Assembly: GCA_024276955.1 (NCBI GenBank)
Contig: JAJRWE010000044.1
Span: 1-52,972 of the forward strand
Origin: Gammaproteobacteria bacterium
Lineage (GTDB): Bacteria; Pseudomonadota; Gammaproteobacteria; SZUA-152
Direction: 5' to 3'
DNA length: 52,972 bases
In this document: positions 17,007 to 25,798 of the stretch, piece after piece
Numbering within the stretch: the first letter of the stretch is position 1
How the letters are laid out: each line of letters begins with the position of its first letter
Position numbers and translations under genes: made by a program
The notes under the pieces: model-generated
Database searches by the model: none
What the model saw: only the letters and a program-made list of their open reading frames with translations
What the model was told of the DNA's origin: nothing

Positions 17007-18410
17007 ATGCGTACGCGTTTTGCGCCCAGTCCCACGGGTTATCTGCACATCGGTGGCGCCCGCACCGCCCTCTATTCCTGGCTGCATGCCCGCAAGCATG
17101 GGGGCCGTTTCGTGCTGCGTATCGAGGATACGGACCGGGAGCGCTCTACGACGGAGTCGGTCAATGCCATTTTGGAGGGCATGACCTGGCTGGGGCTGGA
17201 ATACGATGAGGGGCCGTTCTACCAGACGGAACGTTTTGCACGCTATAACGAGGTGATCCAGCAGCTGATGGACAAGGGCCTGGCCTATCGCTGCTATTGT
17301 ACCCGCGAGGAGCTGGACGCGATGCGCGAGGAGGCCATGAAGCGCAAGGAGAAGCCGCGTTACGATGCGCGCTGCCGCACTCGCAGCGAGGCACGTGAAG
17401 GCGTGGAGCCGGTGATCCGCTTCAAGAATCCCACCGATGGCGTGGTGGTGGTGGAGGACCTCATCAAGGGCAAGGTGGCGTTTCAGAATACCGAGCTGGA
17501 CGACCTGATCATCGCTCGCAGCGACGGCACGCCGACCTACAATCTGACCGTGGTGGTGGACGACTGGGACATGGGTATTACCCACGTGATCCGCGGTGAC
17601 GACCACCTCAACAACACGCCACGCCAGATCAACCTGCTCAAGGCCCTGGGCGCCGAACTGCCCATCTATGCCCATGTACCGATGATCCTCGGCGAGGACG
17701 GCAAGCGCCTGTCCAAGCGCCACGGCGCGGTGAGCGTGATGCAGTACCGCGAGGAGGGCTATCTGCCCGAGGCGCTGCTCAACTATCTGGTGCGTCTGGG
17801 CTGGTCCAGCGGCGATCAGGAGATCTTTTCCCTCGATGAGATGATCGAACTGTTCGACGTCAGCGATGTGGGTGGCGCCGCTTCTACCTTCAATCCCGAA
17901 AAGCTGCTGTGGCTGAACCAGCAGTACATTATGGCCGCCGAACCGGAAAAGATCGCCCACCACCTGGGCATCCACCTCGGCAAGCTGGGCATCGACCCCT
18001 GCGACGGCCCGGACATCATGGACGTGGTGATGGCGCAGAAAGAGCGCGCCCAGACGCTGGTGGAAATGGCGCAGATCAGTGAGTTCATCTACCGCGACTT
18101 CGAGGATTTCGACGAGCAGGCGGCGAAGAAGCACCTGCGGCCGGTGGCGCAAGAGCCGCTGGAGAAAATGCGCGAGGCGCTGGCGGCGGTGGAAGACTGG
18201 CAACCCGAGGTCTTGCACCAGGTGGTGAAGGATGTCTCCGAGGCATTGGACGTGAAGATGGGCAAGGTGGCCCAGCCGCTGCGCGTGGCCGTAGTGGGGC
18301 GTGCGGCCTCGCCGGGCATCGACGTCACCCTGCACCTGGTCGGCAAAGAGGCCTGTCTGCGGCGTATCGACAAAGCGCTGGAATTCATTCGCCAGCGCGC
18401 AGCGAACTGA
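17007..18410 (+). CDS. gltX: Glutamyl-tRNA synthetase
   Basis: It has 467 residues, full length for bacterial GluRS. It charges tRNA-Glu with glutamate in the cytoplasm. The class-I HIGH motif is HIGG (14-17) in [35 protein letters not shown]. The KMSKS-equivalent KRLSKRHGA lies near residue 233, and [19 protein letters not shown] is also typical. It starts with ATG at 17007 and is followed 9 bp later by glnS, its specificity paralogue, so the pair forms one transcription unit. A tRNA-Glu gene lies just downstream of glnS. Confidence 0.97.
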   Translation: MRTRFAPSPTGYLHIGGARTALYSWLHARKHGGRFVLRIEDTDRERSTTESVNAILEGMTWLGLEYDEGPFYQTERFARYNEVIQQLMDKGLAYRCYCTREELDAMREEAMKRKEKPRYDARCRTRSEAREGVEPVIRFKNPTDGVVVVEDLIKGKVAFQNTELDDLIIARSDGTPTYNLTVVVDDWDMGITHVIRGDDHLNNTPRQINLLKALGAELPIYAHVPMILGEDGKRLSKRHGAVSVMQYREEGYLPEALLNYLVRLGWSSGDQEIFSLDEMIELFDVSDVGGAASTFNPEKLLWLNQQYIMAAEPEKIAHHLGIHLGKLGIDPCDGPDIMDVVMAQKERAQTLVEMAQISEFIYRDFEDFDEQAAKKHLRPVAQEPLEKMREALAAVEDWQPEVLHQVVKDVSEALDVKMGKVAQPLRVAVVGRAASPGIDVTLHLVGKEACLRRIDKALEFIRQRAAN

Positions 18411-18419
18411 GGTTTGTCA

Positions 18420-20129
18420 ATGGATCAGAACGAGACTTCAAACAAGCCCAGCAATTTCATTCGTCAGATCATCGACGTGGACATTGCTGCGGGCAAGAAC
18501 GACGGCCGCGTGGCGACCCGTTTCCCGCCCGAGCCCAACGGCTATCTGCACATCGGCCACGCCAAGTCCATCTGCCTGAATTTCGGCATCGCCGAGGACT
18601 ACAACGGCACCTGCAACCTGCGTTTCGACGACACCAACCCGCACAAGGAAAACGCCGAATTTGTCGAGGCCATTCAGCGCGACGTGCACTGGCTGGGCTA
18701 TGACTGGGGTGACAAGGTCTATTTCGCCTCGGACTATTTTGAGCAGTTGCACGACTATGCCGTGCAGTTGATCGAGCTGGGCAAGGCCTACGTCTGTGAC
18801 CTGAGCGCGGAAGAGACGCGCGAATACCGCGGCACGCTCACCGATCCGGGCAAGGACAGTCCTTATCGTGACCGCAGCGTGGCAGAGAATCTCGACCTGT
18901 TCACCCGTATGCGCGCCGGCGAATTTGCCGATGGTGAGCGTGTGCTGCGCGCCAAGATCGACATGGCCTCGCCCAATATCAACCTGCGTGACCCGACCAT
19001 CTACCGCATCCGCCACGGCGTGGTGCATCACCAGACGGGCGCGGAGTGGTGCATCTACCCCATGTACGATTTCACCCACTGCCTGTCGGATTCCATCGAG
19101 GGCATCACCCACTCGCTGTGTACGCTGGAATTTGAAGACCATCGACCGCTGTACGATTGGTATCTCGATCAGCTCGGCGTGCCCTGTCACCCGCAGCAGA
19201 TCGAATTTTCGCGCCTCAATCTGCAATACACCATCACTAGCAAGCGCAAGCTGACGGCGCTGGTGGACGAAGGCTTCGTCGAAGGCTGGGACGATCCGCG
19301 TATGCCCACTATCGCCGGCCTACGCCGGCGGGGCTTCACGTCGGCCTCGATCCGCGAGTTCTGCCAGCGTATCGGCGTCACCAAATCCGAGAACAGTGTC
19401 GAAATGGGCGTGTTGGAGAGCTGCATCCGCGAAGATCTCAACGTCAACGCACCGCGCCGCATGGCCGTGTTGCGGCCGCTCAAGGTGGTGGTCGAGAACT
19501 ACCCAGAGGGGCAGGCGGAACAGCTCGAAGCCGCCAATCACCCGCAGGATGAGAGCTTTGGCACGCGTCAGATCCCCTTCGACCGTGAAATCTGGGTCGA
19601 TCGCGACGACTTCATGGAAGTGGCACCCAACCAGAAGTTCAAGCGTCTGGTGGCTGGTGGCGAAGTGCGGTTGCGCAATGCCTACGTGATTCGCTGCGAC
19701 GAGGTCATCAAGGACGAGCAGGGCGAGATCATCGAGCTGCGCTGCAGCTACGACGCCGATACCCTCGGCGCCAACCCCGAGGGCCGCAAGGTCAAGGGCG
19801 TGATTCACTGGGTCTCGGTGGCACACGCCATCGAGGCCGAGGTGCGCCTCTACGACCGCCTGTTTTCCCACCCCACGCCGGGTGCCACAAAAGACGGCAG
19901 CGACTACACGGCGCACCTCAACCCGGACTCCCTGCGCAGCTTCACCCGGTGCTATCTGGAAGCGAACCTGGCCAGTGCACAGCCCGGTGATCAGTTCCAG
20001 TTCGAGCGTGAAGGTTACTTCTGTATGGACCCCGTGCGCACCGCCGGCGGCATGCCCATCTTCAACCGCACGGTCACCCTGCGTGACTCCTGGGCAAAGA
20101 TCGAAAAACAGCAAAATAGTGGCAAATAA
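18420..20129 (+). CDS. glnS: Glutaminyl-tRNA synthetase
   Basis: It is a class-I synthetase of 569 residues from ATG at 18420. A TGAGG ribosome-binding site overlaps the gltX stop 7 bp upstream, favouring this start over TTG at 18414. The N-terminal [52 protein letters not shown] carries HIGH. ITSKRKL near residue 273 is the KMSKS equivalent. The C-terminal anticodon-binding beta-barrels are complete ([41 protein letters not shown]). Having GlnRS means Gln-tRNA is charged directly rather than by amidotransfer. Confidence 0.97.
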   Translation: MDQNETSNKPSNFIRQIIDVDIAAGKNDGRVATRFPPEPNGYLHIGHAKSICLNFGIAEDYNGTCNLRFDDTNPHKENAEFVEAIQRDVHWLGYDWGDKVYFASDYFEQLHDYAVQLIELGKAYVCDLSAEETREYRGTLTDPGKDSPYRDRSVAENLDLFTRMRAGEFADGERVLRAKIDMASPNINLRDPTIYRIRHGVVHHQTGAEWCIYPMYDFTHCLSDSIEGITHSLCTLEFEDHRPLYDWYLDQLGVPCHPQQIEFSRLNLQYTITSKRKLTALVDEGFVEGWDDPRMPTIAGLRRRGFTSASIREFCQRIGVTKSENSVEMGVLESCIREDLNVNAPRRMAVLRPLKVVVENYPEGQAEQLEAANHPQDESFGTRQIPFDREIWVDRDDFMEVAPNQKFKRLVAGGEVRLRNAYVIRCDEVIKDEQGEIIELRCSYDADTLGANPEGRKVKGVIHWVSVAHAIEAEVRLYDRLFSHPTPGATKDGSDYTAHLNPDSLRSFTRCYLEANLASAQPGDQFQFEREGYFCMDPVRTAGGMPIFNRTVTLRDSWAKIEKQQNSGK

Positions 20130-20142
20130 GTCGCTTTAATCC

Positions 20143-20170
20143 TTGACAGAAAGCGCCATTTCTCTAAAAT
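20143..20170 (+). promoter_or_regulatory. Strong promoter of the tRNA-Ala/tRNA-Glu operon with GC-rich discriminator
   Basis: TTGACA (20143-20148) and TAAAAT (20165-20170) are 16 bp apart, followed directly by GGCGCC, a GC-rich discriminator typical of stringently controlled stable-RNA promoters. The tRNA-Ala 5' end is 17 bp downstream of the -10 box. Confidence 0.8.
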
Positions 20171-20186
20171 GGCGCCTTCGCTTTTC

Positions 20187-20262
20187 GGGGCTATAGCTCA
20201 GCTGGGAGAGCGCCTGCATGGCATGCAGGAGGTCGGCGGTTCGATCCCGCCTAGCTCCACCA
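20187..20262 (+). tRNA. tRNA-Ala (anticodon GGC)
   Basis: The acceptor stem GGGGCTA pairs with TAGCTCC (one G-U). The D-arm is TAGCTCAGCTGGGAGAGC. The anticodon arm CCTGC-ATGGCAT-GCAGG gives GGC, reading alanine GCC/GCU. The T-arm GGCGGTTCGATCCCGCC is perfect and CCA is encoded. Confidence 0.97.
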
Positions 20263-20294
20263 AATTCACTCGGAAGCGAGTGTCGAAAGTCGAT

Positions 20295-20371
20295 GTCCCC
20301 ATCGTCTAGTCGGCCTAGGACACCGCCCTTTCACGGCGGTAACAGGGGTTCGAATCCCCTTGGGGACGCCA
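20295..20371 (+). tRNA. tRNA-Glu (anticodon TTC)
   Basis: The acceptor stem GTCCCCA pairs with TGGGGAC, and the discriminator is G with encoded CCA. The anticodon arm CCGCC-CTTTCAC-GGCGG gives TTC, reading GAA/GAG. It is 32 bp after tRNA-Ala in the same unit, downstream of its synthetase gene. Its 3' side borders an accessory region. Confidence 0.97.
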
Positions 20372-20381
20372 TATAAAACAA

Positions 20382-20417
20382 GGGCTTACATCGTTTTGGT
20401 GTAAGTCCTTTTTCTTT
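20382..20417 (+). terminator. Rho-independent terminator of the tRNA operon
   Basis: The stem GGGCTTACA / TGTAAGTCC (one G-U pair) has a 9-nt loop and is followed by TTTTTCTTT, right after the tRNA-Glu CCA end. Confidence 0.8.
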
Positions 20418-20562
20418 GTGTCAATGTTTTGTCAATATCTTGGCCGGGTTTCACCGGGGGTGGGGAATCTGCGCCACCGATTCGCCAACCAAGGCGCCCA
20501 CATACAAACTTTCCTTCCCCGGCCCTCTAAGACATGCCACAACTCGCTGAGTGATGGGCAAA

Positions 20563-20648
20563 TTTTAGAACTATTGAGGATGGCCGATATCCGTAGCGTC
20601 GGCGAGGGTATGAAATGACTAAGCGAGAGACAACGGAGCAAATCCGCC
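20563..20648 (+). repeat. 86-bp direct repeat, copy A
   Basis: It runs from TTTTAGAACTATTGAGGATG through the start of the small gene at 20615 (MTKRETTEQIR). The same 86 bp recur at 23916-24001 with about seven differences, and weaker similarity continues about 13 bp further. Confidence 0.85.
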
Positions 20649-20782
20649 AAATGAAAGAGTTTGGCAATAGGGTGTCATCGTCAAAAAAACGGGCCGTAGA
20701 CACGCTAAAGGCTGCGGGCATTATGAATTCAAAAGGTGAAGTAAAAAGGCAATTTAAGAAGGCCTTGCGGTTCACCTCTTAA
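20615..20782 (+). CDS. Small basic protein upstream of the ART-like gene, possible antitoxin
   Basis: It has 55 residues, starting MTKRETTEQIRQMKEFGNRV, then SSSKKRAVDTLKAAGIMNSKGEVKRQFKKALRFTS. It is short, Lys/Arg-rich and predicted helical. The start ATG at 20615 follows GGCGAGGG. It ends 9 bp before the ATG of the ART-like gene, so the two are probably co-transcribed. I do not recognise a family. The arrangement of a small charged protein before a candidate toxin suggests an antitoxin or accessory role, which is inferred from position only. The first ~11 codons are duplicated at 23.97 kb, where the frame is broken. Confidence 0.6.
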   Translation: MTKRETTEQIRQMKEFGNRVSSSKKRAVDTLKAAGIMNSKGEVKRQFKKALRFTS

Positions 20783-20791
20783 CCTTCCTTC

Positions 20792-21408
20792 ATGTACACG
20801 AACTATCCAAACATAGTCTTTGGATTTCACGCGTGTGAGTCAACATTGGCTGAAAAGCTAGTCGCAAAAAGAACCAACCTTCACATTAGCAGTAACTCCT
20901 ACGATTGGCTTGGGGCGGGCATGTACTTCTGGGAAAATAGCCCCGACCGCGCCAAAATGTATGGGGAAGAACTAAAGAAATTAGGTAAGCTAGAAAACCC
21001 TCGTGTGGTTGGCGCTGCAATTAGTTTGGGGTATTGCCTCGACTTGCTTGATTCAGGTTCGCTGAAGTTGCTCAAAGCAAGTTACGACTCGCTAATCAAG
21101 GCCCTAAAAGCCGCAGGCCAAGAAGTGCCAGCAAATACACCAGGGGCAGGAAGCCCGCCCCTAACTCGAATGACCTCTTGGTGCGGACGCTCGATTGTGC
21201 AGTCATCAATTTCCTTTGCACCCAAAGAAAACAGCAGGAACTAAGGCCCTTCGATAGCGTCCGTGGTGTTTTTTGGGAGGGAGAGCCCCTATATCCGACA
21301 GCGGGATTCAAAGAGAAAAATCACGTGCAAGTGGCGGTTACAAACCCGAACTGTATCAAGGGTTACTTTTGGCCCCGAACGGAATCCCAAAAACACCCCA
21401 GCATCTGA
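20792..21408 (+). pseudogene. PARP-like ADP-ribosyltransferase candidate, split by a frameshift
   Basis: ATG at 20792 opens a protein with FGFHACESTLAEKL and YDWLGAGMYFWENSPDRAKMYGEE. The pattern H...Y...G-G-YF resembles the H-Y core of PARP/diphtheria-type ADP-ribosyltransferases (G-x-GIYF in PARPs). The frame runs out at 21244. The remaining family-like sequence, NDLLVRTLDCAVINFL...RPFDSVRGVFWEGEPLYPTAGFKEKNHVQVAVTNPNCIKGYF, continues in the next frame to 21408. The shift lies near 21135-21160 in a G/C run, so it may be real decay or a sequencing error. The full protein would be about 200 residues. The ART assignment is motif-level inference. Confidence 0.6.
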
Positions 21409-21525
21409 ATCGGCGGCCAGCTTCCTACCTTCCGCACCACTCGCCCTCGCCAAACGGTAAAAAAGGCCATTTTGGCGAGGGTACAGGCGAGGAAGGCGAG
21501 TTTGGCGAGGGTAATGAGGATGGAT

Positions 21526-21632
21526 TCACTTCACCTCTTGGTAGCACGGCAGATGAGTACCGGGCTGCATCTGATACTCCGAGCCGCGCTCATTCTCCAT
21601 CTCCCAAAGGTCAACCGCCTGCTGCACAATTG
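21526..21632 (-). pseudogene. Relic of a higA-type antitoxin 3' end
   Basis: The minus strand reads QQAVDLWEMENERGSEYQMQP, closely matching the C-terminus of the intact HigA at 23.1 kb (QQALDLWKLENERGPEYQKIE). The preceding codons are out of frame, no HTH part remains, and a stop occurs at 21528-21526. It is a decayed second copy. Confidence 0.75.
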
Positions 21633-21665
21633 GCTAAGCTTGCCTATGCAGAATCTAATCAAGCG

Positions 21666-22874
21666 TTAGAGAAGCTGGGATAGAAACGTTCGGGCTGGCA
21701 CAACAATGGGGGCTCCAGCTCGGGCAAAACAATCGGCATCCACGTAGCTTGCATCAAGCACGACCTGGAATGCAAAAGGTGCGGCGAGTTGCTGCTGAAA
21801 ATACTTCAGAGAAGGGCTTATTGATTCGTCGCGCTGTTTCACTTCTACCAAAAACCATGGTTTTCCGTCACGTGCGACCAGGAAATCAACCTCGCGTTTT
21901 TCCTTGTCGCGAAGGTAGCCAAGTTCAAACTTTCCCAACCCCATATCATTCCAGCCTTCAACGGCCTTGAGTAGGTGGCAAGCGACAAACGTTTCCGCTT
22001 TGTCTCCCGGATCTTTAATAGAAGCCCAATCGCGCAGAAACCATTTAGGTTCCTTGCGCAGTGATCGTGAGACATTCCTGAACCACGGCCTGATCAGAAA
22101 ACCAAGATGAAGGCTGGTCAGAACATCGATCCATCGCCGGGTGGTGTCAATGGATACACGGACATCGTTTGCCAGATTGCCATAGATAAGTTGGTGAGCC
22201 GAGCGTTCAGCCAGGAGTTTGACCAATATCTCAAGCTGATCGAGTTGCTGGATTTGGGTTAGATCACGAATATCTTCCCTGACCAACTGTTCGAGGCGCA
22301 AAGATTGCCAACGGCGACTAAAGCGCGTATCACGTTTAAGAAAGGGTTCAGGATAACCCCCATGATTCCAGAGTGCATCAAAATTCGTGGGACTAACCTT
22401 CCTGGGCGAGCGGATAATCCGTTTTTCATCGGGTAAATCCTGGGTCAAGGTTTCAGCAACAGTGAAGGGATGCATCCTGTATAAAAAATATCGCCCCATC
22501 AGACTGTCACCGCCACGACGATAGACGTCCATGCGACTACTTCCCGTGACCATGATGCGGAGCTGATCCGCATAGGTATCGAAGAATCCTTTTAAGAATT
22601 GTTTCCAGCGGGGGTATTTGTGTAGTTCATCGAAAATGATGACCGGAGGAGTCCTGGACAGGCGATCGAGCTGAAATTTATCGACCAGTTTGGCGGGGCC
22701 AGCGAGTATGAATTCCCGGTCATCGATATTATCCCAATTGATATAGGTATCGGCGTGAATGCGACAGGTGGTGGTTTTGCCTACCTGCCTTGGGCCGCTG
22801 ATAAATGCCATCTGTCGTTGCTTTGCCAGATGTTCAGTCAGTAGCGTATCGTATATCCTGTTTTTTGGCTTCAT
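21666..22874 (-). CDS. AAA+ ATPase of the AAA_14/DUF4143 family
   Basis: It has 402 residues. The Walker A motif is GPRQVGKTTT (27-36), and Walker B PVIIFDELHKYPRW lies near residue 90. Sensor-like IMVTGSSRMDVYRRGGDSLMGRYFLYRMHPFTVAE follows. The C-terminal half has LTQIQQLDQLEILVKLLAERSAHQLIYGNLANDVRVSIDTTRRWIDVL (winged helix) and a PD-(D/E)xK-like core with EVDFLVARDGKPWFLVEVKQRDESI, the DUF4143 domain. Such proteins are common in accessory DNA and their cellular role is largely unknown. It stands alone on the minus strand between antitoxin relics. Confidence 0.88.
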   Translation of the reverse strand: MKPKNRIYDTLLTEHLAKQRQMAFISGPRQVGKTTTCRIHADTYINWDNIDDREFILAGPAKLVDKFQLDRLSRTPPVIIFDELHKYPRWKQFLKGFFDTYADQLRIMVTGSSRMDVYRRGGDSLMGRYFLYRMHPFTVAETLTQDLPDEKRIIRSPRKVSPTNFDALWNHGGYPEPFLKRDTRFSRRWQSLRLEQLVREDIRDLTQIQQLDQLEILVKLLAERSAHQLIYGNLANDVRVSIDTTRRWIDVLTSLHLGFLIRPWFRNVSRSLRKEPKWFLRDWASIKDPGDKAETFVACHLLKAVEGWNDMGLGKFELGYLRDKEKREVDFLVARDGKPWFLVEVKQRDESISPSLKYFQQQLAAPFAFQVVLDASYVDADCFARAGAPIVVPARTFLSQLL

Positions 22875-22938
22875 GATAGAACATTATCAATAGCGTCGTA
22901 TAATAGTCAAGACCATTTTAAGATGTTATTAATGATAG

Positions 22939-23075
22939 TCAGACCCTGGATGGATAATATTCTACGGTTTTGCCATCTGTGACCTTACCGGCTTGTAGGT
23001 CGGCGATACCTTCCTGGATTGCCTTTTTCAGATGTTCCTCTTTCAGTGCCTCGAGCTGAGTATATTCCCCCACCG
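22939..23075 (-). pseudogene. Fragment of a ParD-like/ribbon-helix-helix antitoxin C-terminus
   Basis: The minus strand reads EYTQLEALKEEHLKKAIQEGIADLQAGKVTDGKTVEYYPSRV and ends at TGA 22941-22939. The pattern K-AIQ-GIADL-AG-VTDG is typical of the C-terminal tail of ParD/CopG-type antitoxins. No N-terminal DNA-binding part or start codon is attached and no toxin gene follows, so this is a remnant. Confidence 0.55.
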
Positions 23076-23112
23076 AGGCGGGGCCGTGTTTCTTGCCTTT
23101 CGGGCACTGCAG

Positions 23113-23409
23113 CTATGCGGCCACATGCTCGATTTTCTGATACTCCGGGCCGCGCTCGTTCTCCAGTTTCCAAAGGTCGAGCGCCTGCTGCATCGCCAGC
23201 CAGCTCTCGGGGGTGGTGTCGAGCAGACGGGCAAGGCGCATGGCCATATCGGCGGAAAGGGCGCGCTTCTCATGGATGAGGTCGGACACGGTGAGCCGCG
23301 AGACGCCGAGGCGCCGGGCCAACTCGGTCTGACTCATGCCCAGCTCGGGCAGGATGTCTTCGCGCAGGATGGCGCCGGGGTGGGTCGGTTTGCGGGTTCT
23401 GGTAGCCAT
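23113..23409 (-). CDS. higA: HigA-family antitoxin (XRE-type HTH)
   Basis: It has 98 residues from ATG at 23409, which overlaps the higB stop (TGATG). A longer open frame exists upstream but lies inside higB. The sequence MATRTRKPTHPGAILREDILPELGMSQTELARRLGVSRLTVSDLIHEKRALSADMAMRLARLLDTTPESWLAMQQALDLWKLE is the HigA/VapI pattern with a full helix-turn-helix. It neutralises HigB and represses the operon. The toxin-first order is normal for higBA. Confidence 0.92.
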   Translation of the reverse strand: MATRTRKPTHPGAILREDILPELGMSQTELARRLGVSRLTVSDLIHEKRALSADMAMRLARLLDTTPESWLAMQQALDLWKLENERGPEYQKIEHVAA

Positions 23410-23687
23410 CAGTGGTAGTCCTCCAAACTCACGTCGTAGGCGTTGCCCTGCCGAAAGGCAAAGGTGATCCGCCAATTGCCCGAGACTGTCACGCTATAGG
23501 TGCCTTCCCGCTTTCCCGTGTGTTCATGGAATCGGTAGCCAGGCAGGTTCATATCGGCAGCTTCCGCCGATGCCTCCAGGCGATCCGGCAGGCGACCGAT
23601 TCGCGCGGTATGCTGTGCGGTGATGCCCCGCTTGCTCCCGGTCAGGAAAAAGCGCTCAAGGCCCTTATGGGCGAATATCTTTATCAT
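23409..23687 (-). CDS. higB: HigB-family (RelE-like) mRNA interferase toxin
   Basis: It has 92 residues, the family length: MIKIFAHKGLERFFLTGSKRGI...ARIGRLPDRLEASAEAADMNLPGYRFHEHTGKREGTYSVTVSGNWRITFAFRQGNAYDVSLEDYH. The segment ADMNLPGYRFHEHTG...GTYSVTVSGNWRITF...DVSLEDYH is the HigB signature, including the C-terminal catalytic YH. HigB toxins cleave mRNA on the ribosome. It is coupled to higA and preceded by a palindromic operator. Confidence 0.93.
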   Translation of the reverse strand: MIKIFAHKGLERFFLTGSKRGITAQHTARIGRLPDRLEASAEAADMNLPGYRFHEHTGKREGTYSVTVSGNWRITFAFRQGNAYDVSLEDYH

Positions 23688-23694
23688 GGCCTAA

Positions 23695-23715
23695 GTGTAA
23701 TGCGAGGCATTACAC
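23695..23715. promoter_or_regulatory. higBA operator palindrome
   Basis: GTGTAATGC-GAG-GCATTACAC is a perfect 9-bp inverted repeat. It ends 8 bp upstream of the higB start, which is where HigA autorepression sites are found. Confidence 0.75.
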
Positions 23716-24109
23716 CTTGCAAGGTTTTCAGCGCCGATCCGTTTCCTAACCGCTTCCCAACTCACCGGCCCGCCAGCCCAATGAATACGCGGTGCGGCGA
23801 GGTGTCACCAGGGGAGAAGGAAGGACAGGGAGGCCAGCGAATCAGCGACTCGCAGGCCCGGTATGTTAGTGGGGGCTCATGTGCTGGGCCGCGTGGTCAT
23901 TGGGCTGTGGGGTCGTTTTAGAATTATTGAGGATGGCCAATATTTGTCGCTTCGGCGAGGGTATGAAATGACTAAGCGAGAGACAATGGAGCAAATCCGC
24001 CGGATGACAAGAGTGTGGTTACCGAGTCCCTGTTGATGTTCTGAGAAAGATTCGTTCTAAATAATGGCCACCTGATCCTAAGTGCCCTCGGCCACCTTGC
24101 GGTCGGGGC
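23716..24109. other. Accessory-region edge, no gene
   Basis: About 390 bp between higBA and the MocR regulator. It holds copy B of the 86-bp direct repeat (23916-24001), whose small-gene start runs out of frame soon after. I see nothing else supportable. Confidence 0.6.
23916..24001 (+). repeat. 86-bp direct repeat, copy B
   Basis: It matches 20563-20648 with about seven substitutions and no gaps. It includes the ATG and first codons of the small basic gene, after which the sequence diverges and the reading frame is lost. Confidence 0.85.
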
Positions 24110-25528
24110 TTACGAAGACGGGCGCTGGTGCGCCAGTTTGCCCAGAAACAGTATCGCCGCCTCCAGCCGCTCATCCCAGGGTTGCGCGCAATTGATGCGG
24201 ATAAAGTTGGCGTATTTTTGCGAGGCGGAAAAGATCGGGCCGGGAGCGATGCTGATGCCCTTCGCCAGCGCTTGATGAAAGATGGCCATTGCATCCGTGC
24301 CCTCAGGCAATTCCACCCAGATCACAAAACCACCGGCTGGCTGGGTTACCCGGGTGCCCTCGGGGAAGTGCTGGCCAACGACCCGGGTGATGCGTGCAAC
24401 CAGGTGCGCATACTGGCCGCGCACCTGGCGCAGGTAGCGGTCGTAGCCGCCGCGTTGCAGATAATCGGCGATGGCCAGTTGTGGCAGCGTGGCTGTTGCC
24501 AGGCTGGTGATGTACTTCTGATATTCAATCTGTTCCTGATACTTTCCCGGCACCACCCAGCCCACCCGCAGACCTGGCGATAGGGTTTTTGAAAAAGAGC
24601 TGCAATAGAGCACGCTGCCATCCGTATCAAAACTTTTTGCCGCTTTCGGGCGGTGGTGATCGAAGGCGAGGTCGCCGTACACATCGTCTTCTATTAGCGG
24701 AATGTGGTGCTGGCGCAGGAGTTTGACCAGCGCCTGCTTGTTGCTATCCGGCATGCAATACCCCATCGGGTTGTTAAAATTTCCAACGAGGGCGCAGGCC
24801 TTGATGGGCCATTGCTCGATGGCGAGTTTCAGGGCGTCCAGACTGATGCCATGTTGCGGGTGAGTAGGAATCTCCAACGCCTTCATCCCCAGCGATTCGA
24901 CCACCTGCAAGAGGCCGTAAAACGTCGGTGATTCCAGCGCAATGATGTCGCCCGCCCTGGCGACAGCCCGCAGGCAAAGCGCCAACGCCTCCTGACAGCC
25001 GCTGGTAACGAGTATCTCGGACGGTGCGACCTGACAGCCTGCATCCAGCATGCGGCGGGCGATTTGCTGACGCAGCTCAGCGTTGCCGGGTGGGAATTCA
25101 TAGCTGGCGCTGCGCTGTTGCTGGTGGCGGGTAACGGCCAGCAAGGCCTGGTTGATGGCCCGGGTCGGCAGGAAGCTGTGGTGCGGGATCGCCGCGCCTA
25201 ATTGAATCACCTCGGGCTGGCGTGTGGCCTGACTTAGCTGCATGGCCATCTGTTGTCCGGTGATACGGGCCGGTTGGGGCTTGGGATTCGTCATGGCCGG
25301 TTGCTCCGGTGCCTGCCACACGGATGTGCGCACATAAAAGCCAGAGCGGGGGCGGGCCCGGATCAGCCCGCGGTCCTCCAGCAATTGGTGGGCCTGCATG
25401 ATGGTGGAGATGCTGACGCCAAATTGCCTGGCCAGCCTGCGCACCCCCGGCAGCCTCTCGCCGGGCAGATAAACACTCTGTTCTATCTGTCCGCTCAGCC
25501 CCTTGGCAACCTGTTCGTAGCGTTTCAT
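24110..25528 (-). CDS. MocR/PdxR-type transcription regulator (GntR HTH plus aminotransferase fold)
   Basis: It has 472 residues from ATG at 25528 (an upstream ATG at 25552 is possible). The N-terminal GntR winged helix is MKRYEQVAKGLSGQIEQ...LPGERLPGVRRLARQFGVSISTIMQAHQLLEDRGLIRARPRSGFYVR. A class-I aminotransferase-like domain follows with the PLP regions NFNNPMGYCMPDS, LIEDDVYGDLAFD and SSFSKTLSPGLRVGWV, whose Lys would bind PLP. MocR proteins use PLP or amino-acid ligands as effectors. The gene is divergent from the aminotransferase-argC genes, which are its probable targets through the inverted repeat at 25571-25609. Confidence 0.92.
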   Translation of the reverse strand: MKRYEQVAKGLSGQIEQSVYLPGERLPGVRRLARQFGVSISTIMQAHQLLEDRGLIRARPRSGFYVRTSVWQAPEQPAMTNPKPQPARITGQQMAMQLSQATRQPEVIQLGAAIPHHSFLPTRAINQALLAVTRHQQQRSASYEFPPGNAELRQQIARRMLDAGCQVAPSEILVTSGCQEALALCLRAVARAGDIIALESPTFYGLLQVVESLGMKALEIPTHPQHGISLDALKLAIEQWPIKACALVGNFNNPMGYCMPDSNKQALVKLLRQHHIPLIEDDVYGDLAFDHHRPKAAKSFDTDGSVLYCSSFSKTLSPGLRVGWVVPGKYQEQIEYQKYITSLATATLPQLAIADYLQRGGYDRYLRQVRGQYAHLVARITRVVGQHFPEGTRVTQPAGGFVIWVELPEGTDAMAIFHQALAKGISIAPGPIFSASQKYANFIRINCAQPWDERLEAAILFLGKLAHQRPSS

Positions 25529-25570
25529 CGGTGTTCGCTTTCCCCGTTTCATGACAGTTTTCAGTAAAAA

Positions 25571-25609
25571 ATACAGTACAGATCTATATTTAATAAAACT
25601 GTGCTGTAT
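25571..25609. promoter_or_regulatory. Inverted-repeat operator between the MocR gene and the aminotransferase
   Basis: ATACAGTACAG (25571-25581) and CTGTGCTGTAT (25599-25609) are inverted with one mismatch and a 17-bp AT-rich spacer. Further CTGT/ACAG half-sites lie within 30 bp. This is the expected type and place for MocR autoregulation and control of the divergent gene. Confidence 0.6.
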
Positions 25610-25720
25610 CAGTTTCTGTGAGGCTGAATCTGTATTGTTTTGAGTGTGGCAGCTAGAGTGGTGAAGATCAAAGCGGTGATGGAGGCGAAGGGGGTGTCAT
25701 CACCGGCTGCGGCAACGGGG

Positions 25721-25782
25721 GTGGGAGCGGCTTCAGCCGCGAACAGAGGTTGCTGTTTCTTTGCGGCTGAAGCCGCTCCCAC
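25721..25782. repeat. REP pair (BIME-like) in the aminotransferase leader
   Basis: GTGGGAGCGGCTTCAGCCGC (25721-25740) is repeated in perfect inversion at 25763-25782. Each copy itself holds the palindrome GCGGCT-TC-AGCCGC. This is the gammaproteobacterial REP type. It ends 4 bp before a strong Shine-Dalgarno. An upstream start at 25640 would translate through the REPs, giving an artefactual N-terminus. Confidence 0.88.
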
Positions 25783-25798
25783 GAATGGAGGTGATCGG

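Noticed and set aside
16896..18335. 479-residue frame on the minus strand opposite gltX
   Set aside because: It is a His/Gln-rich shadow of the highly conserved gltX reading frame, with no domain logic of its own.
21273..21683. 136-residue Gly/Ser/Pro-rich plus-strand frame
   Set aside because: It starts inside the second half of the ART-like gene and runs across the higA relic; the composition is not protein-like.
25640..25798. 53-residue N-terminal extension of the aminotransferase
   Set aside because: It translates a REP pair and lies upstream of a near-perfect Shine-Dalgarno with GTG at 25799, where family homology begins.
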